Notes: generated from the letters alone by a model not told the origin. 64,000 nt of DNA from Petrolisthes cinctipes (GCA_033782935.1 JAWQEG010001374.1:136001-200000), one strand, 5' to 3'. Positions 25,549 to 38,198 are shown, numbered from the stretch's first letter. Numbers and translations: made by a program.

Positions 25549-25889
25549 CCAAATTAATATAATATTATGTATTTTATCACAACAGATTTCCACTCACTCT
25601 GCTCTTCACATTTTTACTCATCATTTCCTTTACACCTTCACCCAATTACTGTACTGAAAGGGATCACTGCAAAAATCAACACCCAACAACATCTCTTCCA
25701 GGACAAAGCAATAATGAGAACCCACCACACATATATTTATCATGTAGCCTCACTTATCATACCTCTTTTGCACCATCATCTCTCCTAACCAACATACCCT
25801 AACTACATATTACTGCATCTTCCTTCCAACTTTACTTCATCATCAATATCCCATTTTCCATTTTCATTCATAAGGGACGGTGGATACTG

Positions 25890-26200
25890 TGGAAAGGGAT
25901 AACTATAAAGGGACTGAAATTGTTAGACTAGACATTGAAATTTATGGCTTAGGAAGAGTGAGTATATATGAGATATAGTTTGGGTTAATGCCTGGTAGGT
26001 TGACTGCTGATGCAATCTTATTGTGATGGCAACTACAAGAAAATTTTCTGGTGAAAAAGAAAGAATTGTACTTTGTCTCCTTGGACCTGGAGAAGACTTC
26101 TGACAGTGGCCCTATAGAGGGAGCTAAGTGCCAAAGAAGGGACTGTGAGAGAAATCCTGAATGAAATGTGTGAGGAATCTTTTATACCGTAACTGTAGAA
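25890..26200 (+). mobile_element. Second, more decayed LINE reverse-transcriptase relic
   Basis: The plus strand reads FGLMPGRLTADAI, then after a frame change WQLQE.F, KKKELYFVSLDLEKT, matching the RT motif QFGFMPGR...FVFLDLEKAFDRVP. Several stops and shifts are present. The orientation is opposite to the neighbouring LINE and the sequence is clearly a different lineage. Confidence 0.65.
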
Positions 26201-26333
26201 GGTCCAATATTGACTGAATAATCAGTGGAATCGATCACACTCACGTTTACGCCCTCTTCTTTCAAGCCTACTAATTCACTACCTCCTCCCCAAGTTCTTG
26301 CACTCATTTTCATACCTATGGTACAATATTTTC

Positions 26334-27321
26334 TCAATGACTAACCACCTTGTCCCTGACCAAACCAGACACTTGCATACTCATCGTACCTTTGTACGCA
26401 TATTCGAGTGCAGTTGCGATGGTGTGCATGTCTGCCTCTATAGTGGTTGCCCAGTTTTGCACATGGCCCACCTCCTTCATAGAGTCAGTGAAGGAGGACA
26501 CCAGAGTGAGCCACTGAGATGTCTGACGCTGGAAATTTGTTGCATTTTGCTCAAGTTGGCTTGCTTCACTGTCCAGTCGCTTTTGGTTGAGATATGCCTG
26601 GGCTACCCTGAAGGGAATCAAAGGTTCCAGTTTGGAATATGTTTCTAATGAGTATATACTTTAAATATTTAAGTAACAGTTGCAGCTAGTCATAATGTGT
26701 ATATAAGGTATTGTAAGTAGCATGAGCAGCAATGCAAAGTTACCAAGAGTAAAGGTACTATATAAGGACAGGTAAGGAAAGACAAAAGAATGAAAACCTT
26801 ACCCGACATTGAGATGGTCAACCAGTGCATGAGTTAAGCTACTGCTAGCTTGGATAGCTTCTTTCCTCCGCTTCTCTGTAATAAAACAGTATTATAGAAA
26901 CGACCCCTCTTTCAAGTACAGAGAGTGATTGGATAGGGCTACTTCAACACTAATATTGGATAATATATACATCTAGTCAAGGGAAAGAGCTTATATTACA
27001 GTATATGGTAGGTTTCACACAAACTTCATTGAACTTGTATTTCTTAATATACAAAATTATCTGACAGCTACATCAACTGGTGAACTTTTCATGGGGAGGG
27101 TGTAGCACATTGAATTGTTTAGAACTGCACACCAAAAATTGGCAATACTTTCGTACTTTTATGCCAAATTTCCTATCAGTAAATGCTTTGCATCTGGGAA
27201 AGATCATGTAATTCTGAAATGATAATTATAAACCAATGAAATACCTGGGCTGTTCCATACCTTGCTCCTCTTTGCGTGCTTGTTGCCTAACTTGATGTTC
27301 TTTCACCATTGAAGACAACAT
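26334..27321 (-). CDS. BLOC1S1: BLOC-1 complex subunit 1 (BLOS1/GCN5L1), 135 aa, 3 exons
   Basis: Exons on the minus strand are 27321-27261, 26875-26803 and 26607-26334, with phases 1 and 2 conserved. The protein reads MLSSMVKEHQVRQQARKEEQ, EKRRKEAIQASSSLTHALVD, HLNVGVAQAYLNQKRLDSEA, QTSQWLTLVSSFTDSMKEVG, then VENW-like VQNWATTIEADM and HTIATALEYAYKG. It aligns along its whole length with human BLOC1S1, whose signature is WARSIELDMRTIATALEYVYKG. The family belongs to BLOC-1 and BORC, which build lysosome-related organelles and position lysosomes. It is an all-helical coiled-coil protein. The C-terminus is about 10 residues longer than in human. The start is the first Met of the conserved MLSxxxKEHQ motif. 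Confidence 0.95.
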
Positions 27322-27554
27322 TGTTACTGATAGCACCTTTGTCCTATGAACATTCAGATTAGCATGAAAGAGAATACATAAAGAATTAGCAATATGATTC
27401 TTCATACAGTACTTTGCTGTACTATGGGCCATATGCAAGAACATTCTTGGTGTTGACAATGGCATGGTACTGGTATGATGGCTCGGTTATTTTTCTATGG
27501 AGCCTTCGTCCCCTACCACACCACTGTATACACCATGGATGTTCTTGCATACAG

Positions 27555-27853
27555 GGATAAATATCTACTCTATTGCCGGTTGGTAATACAATGTTTTTAC
27601 CTTCTTTACCCACTATTTTATAACATTCTAAGACACTTTTCATCTATGGCATTTTCTTCACAAGATAGGGCATATTCAAATGGGGCATTTTGAAATTAGC
27701 CTGACCTCACATAACCTTACCTAGACCACAGCAGACTACCGGGACCTAACCTGGGCAAACTACCGGGAAATAACCGTGGTAAAGTACAGGAAATGACCGG
27801 GGCAAAATATTGGGACCTAGCCAGATCTGGCAACACTGCTACAAAATGGCAAT
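27555..27853 (+). mobile_element. GGTAAATATTG-family MITE, partial copy
   Basis: Contains the family interior: CAAATGGGGCATTTTGAAAT, GACCTTACC-type segments, CTACCGGGACCTAACC and GATCTGGCAACACTG. The left end is degraded. It lies just upstream of BLOC1S1. Confidence 0.7.
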
Positions 27854-27998
27854 AGCCTAGTTAATACCCATACGGGCCTATATTCTAGTATGAGATGGAA
27901 ATGAAAAGTTGTGGAAAGAAATAATATTAAAACTCATTTTATTACCGTACTTTAATCATTTATGGAGAAATTATCTGAGCCTAAAACCAAACAGGCTC

Positions 27999-28357
27999 GG
28001 TATTTATTGAAAGTATTGTAACAGTGTTGCCAGATCCAGCTAGGTCCCAATATTTTGCCCCGGTCATTTCCTGTACTTTACCACGGTTATTTCCCGGTAG
28101 TTTGCCCAGGTTAGGTCCCGGTAGTCTGCTGCGGTCTAGGTAAGGTCAGGCTAATTTCAAAATGCCCCATTTGAATATGCCTTATCTTGGAAATGGAGTA
28201 TTTGCAGAGGAAATGCTATAGAAGAAAAGTCTTAGAATGGTCTAAATAAGTGGGTAATGAAGGTAGAAAATAGTCGTAGAATGGTCTAAATAAGTGGGTA
28301 ATGAAGGTAGAAAAACCGTAAAGTTACACGATAACGGCAATTTTTTCAATATTTACC
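27999..28357 (-). mobile_element. GGTAAATATTG-family MITE, reverse copy
   Basis: Starts GGTATTTATTGAAAG and ends TTCAATATTTACC. The block AGAATGGTCTAAATAAGTGG is duplicated in tandem inside. Confidence 0.8.
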
Positions 28358-29440
28358 ACAGGCTCCATATACAGTAATCCTATCTATATACAGTAAAAAC
28401 GAATGTGTGTGTGTAATTCAAACACTAAATAAAGTGTTTGAAAACTATAAAATTAATGAACCTTAATTAACTAAAATTAACAAAACACACAAAGCCAACA
28501 TAAAGTATTATAACAAGATGTGTTAATCCTGACGTGCACAAAGCAGGACACTATCCAAATAAATAATTTATGTTGTACAGAAATGAGAATACCAATGATT
28601 AATGTCTCTATAACAGTACACATACCGCGTCTAATATAATAAAAAAAGAAGCTCCAGAGGATACAATAATATTACAGAGAACAACACTCAGGTGCACCAC
28701 ACAACCATATACAGTACTGTAGTAGTAATAACTCAGGTAAAGTTGGTTGGTAAATAAACTTCTTATTATTATATTTCACGAACCAACAAGACTAATATAA
28801 ATCCGGAATCCGGATTCTGATATTGGTGTGTATCCAGTATACTGTTTATAAAATACTGTAGCACTTTTTTCAGATATATGGTATCAACATCTATTTTATT
28901 AAATGTAAAGTGCGCATGGTGGTAATAATCGTGGTATTTCATGCAGGTAGGCTATTAAACATGAATTTAATTAATCCTATTGCATAGAACAGTGTTTCCA
29001 ACCACGGATATTAATTAAACCCCACATGGCACATTTGGGGAGTAACTCACTCATTTGGGGGATTTGAGAACTGAAAATTTATCGACAGAAAAATGACAAA
29101 AGTGATTGTACACATGCTACACACATATATGATATATAAACGTTTCCCTAAGTTTTAGAATTTTTTGAGGCGATTATAATTCAGTCTGAGAAAATCTGTG
29201 GGATAAAATCCTTAATCTGTGGTAATTGGCTTCTACTAATAAGGATTTCTGAAGAGATTATTATGTCATTCTGAGAAGATTGAAGAAGGTTGCTGATTTA
29301 CTGTCTAGCTGAGGTAACGTTAGTGCTGACTGATTGTGATTACGTCGGTTCCAACTTCCAGAACTTCAGACTTTCAACACAACTGAGTGTGAAATAAGAC
29401 GATAGTTTCATCTCACGTCACATTGGACGGAATTTGTTTC

Positions 29441-29803
29441 GGTAAATATTGAATGAATTACCGTTATTGGGTACGGTTTTTCTACCTTCATTACCCACTT
29501 ATTTAGACCATTCTAAGACTATTTTCTTATATGGCATTTTCTCCGCAAATGCCCCATTTCCAAGATAGGGCATATTCAAATGGGGCATTTTGAAATTAGC
29601 CTGACCTTACCTGACCTGACCTAACCTAACCTAGACCGCATCAGACTACCGGGACCTAACCTGGGCAAACTACCGGAACCTAACCTGGGCAAACTACCGG
29701 GAAATAATCGTGATAAAGTACAATAAATGACTGGGGCAAAATACTGGGACCCAACCGGATCTGGCAACACTGCTGCAAAACGGTAATTCTTTCAATAAAT
29801 ACC
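29441..29803 (+). mobile_element. GGTAAATATTG-family MITE, intact with 8-bp duplication
   Basis: The 363-bp copy starts GGTAAATATTGAATGAATTA and ends ATTCTTTCAATAAATACC. It is flanked by TTTGTTTC at 29433-29440 and 29804-29811. This sets the boundaries of the family. The interior holds short runs of CCTAA-type repeats and no reading frame. GG-starting ends with an 8-bp duplication resemble Merlin elements; that assignment is a guess. Confidence 0.85.
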
Positions 29804-29822
29804 TTTGTTTCTCATACGTTTG

Positions 29823-30179
29823 GGTAAATATTGAAAGAATTACCGTTATTGCTTACGGTTTTTCTACCTTCATTACCTACTTATTTAGACCATTTTAAGA
29901 CTATTTTCGGTTCTATAGCATTTCTTCCACAAATGCTCCATTTCCGAGATAGGGCATATTCAAATGGGGCATTTTGAAAATAGCCTGACCTTACCTGACC
30001 TTACCTAACCTAACCGGGACCTAACCTGGGCAAACTACCGGGACCTAACCTGGGCAAACTACCTGGATACAACCGTGGTAAACTATCATAAAGTGACCGG
30101 GGCAAATTCCCGGGACCTAGCCGGATGTGGTAACACTGCATGGCCCTAGCCAAGAACGGAGTACTTCTGTAATAATACC
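29823..30179 (+). mobile_element. GGTAAATATTG-family MITE, adjacent second copy
   Basis: Starts GGTAAATATTGAAAGAATTA twelve bases after the duplication of the previous copy. The right end is diverged (ending AATAATACC). Confidence 0.75.
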
Positions 30180-30341
30180 ATAAAAAGGTAGACATTATTA
30201 AATTTATTAGTTATTAATCCTGTAAGTCATAGCAAACACAGTTATCAAATACTGAACTGCTGATAATGAACAAACAGTGCCTCTCTTGAAAATAATATAA
30301 GTTACTTAGGTAGTTAGCTCCCCAATGCACCCTTAAGTTAG

Positions 30342-30498
30342 TTAAAGCCCCTGTGATCGTGCATGAAAATTGGAGGCTTCTGATTCCTTCAAACATTGCC
30401 ACGAAACACCACCTGCATTGAAGGAGATTGTTTCGTGGCATAGTCAGGAGGAATCAGAAGCCTCCAAGTCTAATCATACACAATAACAGGGTCCTTAA
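30342..30498. mobile_element. TTAA-flanked palindromic MITE (left of a pair)
   Basis: Ends TTAAAGCCCCTGT and ACAGGGTCCTTAA, with a large internal palindrome (GGAGGCTTCTGATTCC against GGAATCAGAAGCCTCC). Its right TTAA at 30495-30498 is also the left TTAA of the next element. Confidence 0.75.
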
Positions 30499-30657
30499 GG
30501 GGGTAATAATATAATGGTGTTGGTAAATCTAGAGTGTAAATGATTCCTCCAAACTATTCGAGGCAACAGGACACCATTATCGGTGCTTATCTGTTTCCTG
30601 GCATACATTGGAGGAATTAAGGCACTCTATTGTACCAAATGTGTGTTACCTCCTTAA
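30495..30657. mobile_element. TTAA-flanked MITE (right of a pair)
   Basis: Ends TTAAGGGGGTAA and TTACCTCCTTAA. The interior carries GTTGGTAAATCTAGAG, GATTCCTCCAAACTATTC and TTGGAGGAATTAAGGCACTC. TTAA target sites suggest a piggyBac-like source. Confidence 0.8.
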
Positions 30658-30737
30658 TTAATTAATATGGCAGTACTCAAGGAATTAAAATGTTGTGCAA
30701 AGTACAGTCATGGCATTTATTAGTCCTTGACCAGGGT

Positions 30738-30738
<1 letters not shown>

Positions 30739-30779
<41 letters not shown>
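30739..30779. repeat. Poly(T) run
   Basis: About 41 T in a row, possibly a retroposon tail. No element could be recognised next to it. Confidence 0.9.
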
Positions 30780-31916
30780 CTATGGCTCATAAACTGTATC
30801 CACTTTTCTTCTATGACATTTCCACGATGTACTTCTCCAATCTGGTTAGGTAGTCAAGATACTCAAACTCCAGATTTTCAAGACTCTTCCTCAGCATTGT
30901 ATGGAGGGTGAGGAGGAATATACAGTATAAGGAAAAAATAACAAGTTCTGAAGGAAATGCCAAAGACCTAAATGTAGTATGATTATATTTCTGTAAGTTG
31001 CCAACATGGGATTTCAAAATTCTTACTACCGTATTACCACTCCTTATATTTAACCTTTTATTATATCTTTTATATACAGTATACCATTTCCCTCTCAAAT
31101 GTGTTATAACAATACTTACCTTTTACACATATACCGGTACTGTTCTAAACGAGGCATTTCGCACTTTCCCGATCAGAACCAAAGGATTTTAAGGACAGAA
31201 GGGTGCTGAGGTTGAGTTAGACCAAGCATGGCTCTCTGTTTTTCCTATTTTCAGCATTTATAGTTGATGAAAACTGGAAAATCTACTAGAATTTTTCATT
31301 TTTTTATATTTATGGTACAGTATACCATAGTATCACCAAACCAATAATGAAGCCAAATACCGGTATGCTGTACTGTATTGCGTAATTTTTTCAATCCCAA
31401 ATAACTAATTTCCCAGACTCTACACAAAGACTGTTGTATATGTGGGTAGGGGTTGTCTCCAAAAGAAAGCATTTTCTAAAGAAACAGTGGTCAAAATCAC
31501 TCGTATGACAGAAATTTCTATTGTGACAACTTGTGAAGATTTACTCACAGGTTTGAATATCTTAAGCAGGTGAACACAATATTATATACACCCTGTGTAT
31601 ATACTGTAACTGTATTATGCTAGTGGTAAATGGGCAGTGACCATACTTGGTACACTGAATAGTGTTATACTACAGTAGTTGTTAAAATATTGTTGTTGAA
31701 GTTCCTCAAGCTGGTTGGCCGAGTAGCCTCGAGCCCCTGAGGAAGTCTAAAATCCTGTTGGCCCCATGACCTTTTCCAGAGAGGGATGACCAGACTACTT
31801 TCTAGTGAGGATGAATGCTACTGCACATAGTGGTGAAGAGGACCATCTTGTATATTTGAGGGTAACAGTCTGGTTTGAATGTTAACCTGTTATTTTCATT
31901 GTCAGGTGAGGTAACA
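30780..31916. other. Intergenic DNA and 5' flank of the rhodanese gene
   Basis: No gene is seen. At 31690-31750 lies a copy of a dispersed repeat (GTTGAAGTTCCTCAAGCTG...CCTGAGGAAG) that recurs in reverse orientation at 43305-43372. Confidence 0.45.
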
Positions 31917-34900
31917 ATGCGATGGTTGGTACAAATATCAAAGCGAGCGAGATATGTATCACAGGCTTGGGGAAGCCAGGTATCCCAGGCCTATCTGTGT
32001 GACCCTGCTGTACCTTTCACATCTCACAACTATTGCACATCTCCCAGCTTCCTCCCAGGTAAGCTTATTGTGTAGACTACTCTATAAACTACTAGAACTG
32101 GAGCTATACAATATGTTATAATTTATTATTCAAAATTGAAAATAAAGTTGTTGTTTTTCTTATTATTTAACATATTTTGGATATGTTACAGGGTAATTTT
32201 GATTTAAGAAATACACATAGGGCAAATGTTTTCAATGTGTTACCTAATATTCTCCCAGATTTTATATACTGTACAGTACAGCATTATTGCTGGGTTTAGT
32301 GTGATTTTCTCTATGTTGACATATGAGAAACATAGGAAATTGGGTGTATAGTCACTAACATAAGTTTCTTTAATTCCCTGGCGAGTGAGGTTGAAATTGT
32401 TGTTGGAGATGTACTAGACGAACAAAAATGAGCCCGTTCATAATGGTCAGATGATGCTTCATGTCATTAGAGGTGTTCACTAACTTGAATCCAACAACTT
32501 TTACGCCGGCATGATTTACTGACTCCCAGTGTTCATTTGCCTGGCCTTCTCCAACCACGACTTTGACCTCACTTTCGCCAGGGGGGGTAAAGAAACATAT
32601 GCTCATGACTGTACATAATATGTTTGAGTTGCTGTACATGCTTGACACATCAAGAAATTTGCCTCCTCTGTGACATTGCATTAATCATCATACCATTCAG
32701 ATACACCCGTGAGAAAGGAGTTGGGCTGTTAACCTGGATGGGAGGGATGCATAAAGCTCCCTCTGTACTAGGATCCTTGACATTGGATATGAAAGTACCT
32801 GAGACCCATACCAACCCTTCTGTCCAATGTTATTTGCTGAAGATATACAGTATAGTATTAAGATGTACTAATGGGAGATTTTAGAGATATAGAGAGTACC
32901 AGTAGTTTATTGGCCAGTCCTGATAAATTAGTTATTTTGGCATGAATCTTCAACCACTTTAGTCATGATGTTACAGGTTTTCAAAATATATATATATATT
33001 TTTTCCTTCATGCCAGATGTTGACTTCAAAGAGTTAACAGAGATGTTGGAGACCAAATCCATCACACTGCTAGATGTGCGGCTTCCTTTAGAACTCAAGG
33101 AAATGGGCATGATACCTCAATCAAAGAACTTAATATGTAAGTACAGGTACTGTAATAATAATTACTGAGATAGGTTACATGGCAGCTATATTAAGTTACT
33201 TATGAAAATTGCTCAAGATATGCAGTGGTTCAAAATATTAAATTGCTATGTGATCAGTGCAGATTGAATAGTGCAGCAGTCTTTAATCACTTAAGTAAAG
33301 CTGAACTTTGAACCACTGGGATTGGGGTAAGAGGGGGTGTTGTTGAATGTGGAGTGAAGTGGATGAAAGGTAGGCTAGTACTGTACCATGTTGTGGGTCA
33401 TGATGATGCCCAGATATGATGAGTGTGGTAGCGTTGAGTGGCCGAAGTCTTCGAAGATACGAGGAACAGTCAAGTGATAGTCTCTGGTTGTGTTTTGAAG
33501 ATTTATTAAGACTAAGATCATGTACTGGGGAAACTGGAGTTGTTCCCCGAGTGAAGATTGGGATGAGAATTAATCTTATGATATGGTAAAAGGCAGGGCT
33601 AACGGAAGTGAAGAACTGTATAGTCTTCCTGTTTGACCTTCTGACCCAAATCCATATCTCCCAAGCTACTCATCAGTCAGACCTAAGTCAGATTAGGTTC
33701 CCATGCTGAACTAGTATTTTGTCTGACGCAAGATACACAGTTGCCCTCCTCTGTCATACACTCATAACAGTTTGGTCTAGCTAGTTTCCTGTGTGTACTT
33801 ACACAAAGGATTACATGTGATAAAGAAATATAAATTCTGAGTATAAATCTGTAGTTTAACCGGTACAACCATGTATTTTGGTGGTTTGAACATGTGTGTT
33901 TGCAACAGTGCGAGTGTTACATGACAGAACCACCCATACTTCACCCTTTAGTGGACTGGTATAAAGTAGATGGTAGTATTTTCTTGCACAATCACTCACC
34001 ATGTCAGACCATCTTCTCATATCTCTTACTTGTTTCCTTTGCCCCTCATGTTCACTCACATATTTACCATCTTAGTGTCGTACATTCTTTCAACATACCC
34101 TTATCATCTCAGAACTAACACACCACTTCATCGTATACAGTATTCTTTTGTTGCAACATCACATATTTTGAACTGGCAAATTTAATGTTTACAGTGTCTT
34201 TCTCACCGATAACCAATTTACTTTGACGGAAACTTTTGTCCTCGCTGATAACACTATGAACAATTTCCCTGTTGTGGAAGCAAGTTAACATTACCATTCA
34301 GGGGAAATTTTAAAAATGGTAGACAGACTTTTCATTCATAAATATCACCTCTAAATAAAAAGTTTACAACTTTCTCCCTTTCAGTGCAGCCTCTTGGACC
34401 GTACATCCTGCTGTCTGATGAGAAGTTCCTGGAGAGGACTGGATTTGAAAAGCCACGGAAGGACGACCCCATTGTAGTGACGTGCCTGGCTGGAGTTAGA
34501 GCCCGTACTGCCCAGATGGCTCTCATGGCAGCAGGATATACTGATGTCAGGTAGTTGATTCAGTAATTTGTATTAAGCAATAAGTAAGGTGTTAGATCCA
34601 AGCCGAGGAGAATGTGCTTAATATAAATAACTTCCAATTTATTTAATTTGTTCTTTTATAAACTGTTAATGTATATCTACATACATATCAGAACTCCCAC
34701 CAAGGGGGTTAGTGCCATGACAAGTCGTCCATCCCTGTTGACTCACAAAATAATTTCATGCTATAGTCTTCCACATATAAGGGTGACCTGTTGGTCTGAT
34801 CTTTTTCAAGAATAAGCCTAACTTTTCTCAGGTAGCCTATGTAAAAGAATGCAGTTAAATGGTTAGCATCAGGAAGGGCATTGTTAGTATATTTTCTGGA

Positions 34901-35605
34901 GAGACATTGCTTTATATATTACCATCAACAACTGCACACAGTGGCAATAATCATTGCCCTCGGTACTTTAGCAACCAAACAAAACCAGGTGAAGTTACAT
35001 ACCTACCGGTGTTACCAGTTGCAGAGAGCATAACATCACCTTGCTGGTGAATTGATTGTGGATGTTTGATATTTTAGGAACTGTACATCATAGAGTTCCA
35101 TTACTTTTAATGTCCAATGCAAATCCATTCTGCCATGAACATTTATTTACAGAGAAGATATTAGTGCAGATGGCTCAACACACTTGAGTTGATAACCTGT
35201 ACCCTTACTTGACTAAATGACATACTGTACTTTAGATGTTACAGACTTTAGTTCTGTTACTGGTCAGCACCATCTACGAATTACTAGGCTGTAGCAGGGA
35301 AAACCTCAAAGGGATCACTGCAGATTCCAAGCCAGGGAACTCTCAGAGTAGTCATCATAATTGTGGTACTCTGTGTTGTGACAGATGGACAGTAGAAATG
35401 CATTTTACTGAACTAGATCTAATTATGTATATATACTATATATATATATATATGTATAATTAACAATTCACCATAGTTTTTGTAAAATAAATTGTTCGTA
35501 TAATGCAACAGTAACAGTTTTGTTTCTTTCAGGAGATATAAAGGATCCTTTGAAGACTGGTTAGAAAAGGGCGGACCTGTTGTCTACCCAGAGATGAAGG
35601 AATAA
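31917..35605 (+). CDS. Single-domain rhodanese (thiosulfate sulfurtransferase-like), 166 aa, 4 exons
   Basis: Exons are 31917-32058, 33017-33136, 34385-34550 and 35533-35605, with phases 1, 1 and 2 matching. The first ~45 residues (MRWLVQISKRARYVSQAWGS...) are basic and almost free of acid, as in a mitochondrial presequence. The rhodanese domain follows: VDFKELTEMLE, ITLLDVRLPLEL, GPYILLSDEKFLERTGFEKP, then the active-site loop VVTCLAGVRARTA with catalytic Cys121, and ARTAQMALMAAGYTDVRRYK and GSFEDWLEKGGPV. It transfers sulfane sulfur, and the family resembles animal TSTD1/TSTD3 and Drosophila Hsp67B2-type proteins. The loop is C-L-A-G-V-R, where many members have CRSGxR. The poly(A) signal AATAAA overlaps the stop (GAATAAATC). 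Confidence 0.92.
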
Positions 35606-36348
35606 ATCTTCTGTTTGAGGTCCGTTTATTGAATTAAACTGCATTATGTAGCAAGAGATGAGGTTAGTGATGGTTAGGAAATTGGGGAAAAAAAAAATTC
35701 ATTCAGTGGGTACTAATAATGCCCTCTTCATCAGCTGTGCTTCAATCACATCGACTGTAGAGTATACACTTAAAATATTTTTGTTTGTTATTTTTGGAAC
35801 GATAAAACCTTTTTCAGTTTGCAAGACATTGTCACTATGGTAATTCAGAGTAATTAAACCATTAAAAAAAAAGTTTTTTTGAAGGATAAAATTTCTCAAT
35901 GTTGAAAATATATAAAAATTTATTTATACGTGATACATATCCATTTTTCATGAAAAGTATTGGTCATAAATTATACAAACTAAGTAACTTAGTGTTCCAA
36001 CCAAATATGCTTAACAATATCTAGTATCAGGTGATGATGAGAAACTGAAGATATGGTTTTGGCATTCAATATGCACCATGATAATACAAAGGATAACATA
36101 GCTGGGAGGATGATGGGATCCTCCTCTTACCCATCAGAGAGGGATGAAGGTGGCTTTTTTTATATATATATTCCGACACTGGACATAGGATTCATCAAGC
36201 CCGTTACCTTGGCCCAGGTCAACTGCTACACACACGTCACGACTTCCGAACTGGTATCCAGCCACAGAGGGAGGGAAATGAGGGTAATTCCCAAATACTG
36301 TAGCTGTTATGGTACCAGTGAGGGTGTTTTACGACGTTCGGTGACCTC

Positions 36349-36810
36349 AAGGCCTGTCTACACAAGCGGGGATGTCCGGCGGGCAGCACAGTCGATGGGC
36401 AAATTCTACCGGTCATGCCCTTGAATGTTTTCCACACAGCAGAGTCAATGAAGGGACGGACCAGCTCGATGCTGCCAGTAGGTGGTTGAGTGCAGTACAT
36501 AAAAGCTGTATCAACTTAATTGTCAGTGGTTTAGACCCGCAGATGCTAGGTATCTCACTGTACGAGTCTTGGGTAGACATCACAAGATATTTATGTTAAT
36601 CGTGCTACAATGAACTGAGAAGTGCAATGCAAGCCGAATATAGTTCCCAGATGTTAACTTACGTCTAGCAGCTTTGTAGCACCTCAATCCACCGGGCACA
36701 GGATGGTGAATTTGATTAACACAGGTTCGAACCTTTTGCTGGTTTGCCCATTAAACATGCCCGATGACTGGCATGCCTGCCGATCAGCCCTGCTCATGTA
36801 GACAGGCCTT
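36349..36810. mobile_element. MITE with AAGGCCTGTCTACA ends
   Basis: The left end AAGGCCTGTCTACACAAGC and the right end CTCATGTAGACAGGCCTT are inverted. Subterminal motifs GGGCAAA and CATGCCC are also mirrored. The interior (462 bp) shows no coding frame. No target duplication was established. Confidence 0.65.
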
Positions 36811-36814
36811 TATA

Positions 36815-36932
36815 GTTAGTGCCTGAAACTCAGATTGAAAGATTAAATATTCTCAGGCCCTCACCTGATAGGAATCGATCTCCTGACCGTTAGATTACAA
36901 GTCCAAAACACTAACCACTCTGCCACCTTTGA
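36815..36932 (-). repeat. tRNA-derived SINE (tRNA-Thr-like head)
   Basis: On the minus strand an A box TGGCAGAGTGG (36925-36915) and a B box GATCGATTCC (36880-36871) surround GGACTTGTAATC, an anticodon arm with TGT. The acceptor and T stems do not pair, so it is not a working tRNA. About 50 bases of unrelated tail follow. Confidence 0.65.
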
Positions 36933-38198
36933 GCTTTTGCACCAATTCAAAGTATCACTAGATTTGCAATTCTTTAATATGGCTAATGATTTTAGCTTAG
37001 TGACAGGTTATTAAACTTACAGTTGGGGATCCATTAGGTGTTGAGGATTTGTACAAGATTGGTCTTTTGTGTGTTTTTGTTCCAAGTTATATTCCACAAG
37101 TTTATCATATCAGGAGCTAGTGTGGGAAGAACACTCAGTCATAACATGGAGAGTGGAGATAATACTCTGTTTATTCTTGTATTAATACTAATGTCTTTAG
37201 TAACTCAGCATGGTTACTACAGACTAAAATCTTTGAGTCCCATAATGCATTAATCCCATTATTGCAATATTTAATGCAGTACTAATGTACCAAGATGATC
37301 TTTCCCGAGGATTGTAAGAAACATTATGAAATAATACTAATATGAACCTGATAAACACAGAGTGTATCTCACGTATTGCAATATCTTACACCAAAGATAT
37401 ATAATTTTATTTGAAGTATACATTAGGTTTGCCTATTTGGGCAACAGAGGGGCTTACTTAAAGAGAAATCGCATAGTATGAATACATGTTTATATGAGGA
37501 TAATTACTCATGGGCGGCCACTGCCTCACACTGACAGTTTTCAAAGACCTTATATGCCAATATGCATGGTACACTTAAGTATTTAGTAATTGTGATTTGA
37601 TTAGGAGTCACAGAAGGAATGAATATAAGTTGTTACCAAAGAAATAACAGCACAAAAGCATACTAGAAGTGTGAGATGGGCTTCCAAGGTGGCTGTGACA
37701 GTATAATGGAGTCTTCCCAAGGTCAGTCAGGGGTACCAATTGTCCGACCTCGGCTACCCAACATCTGTGTCCCAGGTTCATACATGTGTAACTGTACATG
37801 GAATCGTATTTTTAAAACAGAATGATAATGCCATGCCTGTGTAAGGAAAAAATAGAGGAAATTAGGGAAAATATTGACCCTTGCAGGTAGCATTGCATTC
37901 GGTAGAGTTTACTCATTATCCAAGAGATTTTAGTCATATATTTATTAGAGGAGCATGGCATAATCCTTCTTTATTGAAAATATAATTCCATATATATTAA
38001 AAAACATTGCATTGTGATAATTTCAGACAAAACAAACAAGGCCTATTTGCTCTGATAATCCATTAGGCTATTGGCAACGGGCACTTAACACCTGCCCCTC
38101 AACACAGTGCAGTTGTAAAATTACAGGAATTTATGACGATGTCAAAGAATCAATTAAAACTATGAGTAACTTTTCTTCTCAAGATAGTTTGTATTGCT

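Noticed and set aside
31875..31916. Upstream ATG giving a longer rhodanese N-terminus
   Set aside because: The extension MNVNLLFSLSGEVT is in frame but contains an acidic residue and a splice-acceptor-like CAG. The ATG at 31917 gives a cleaner presequence. It remains a possible alternative.
36855..36930. Functional tRNA-Thr gene on the minus strand
   Set aside because: A and B boxes and a TGT anticodon are present, but the acceptor and T stems do not pair, so it is treated as a SINE head.
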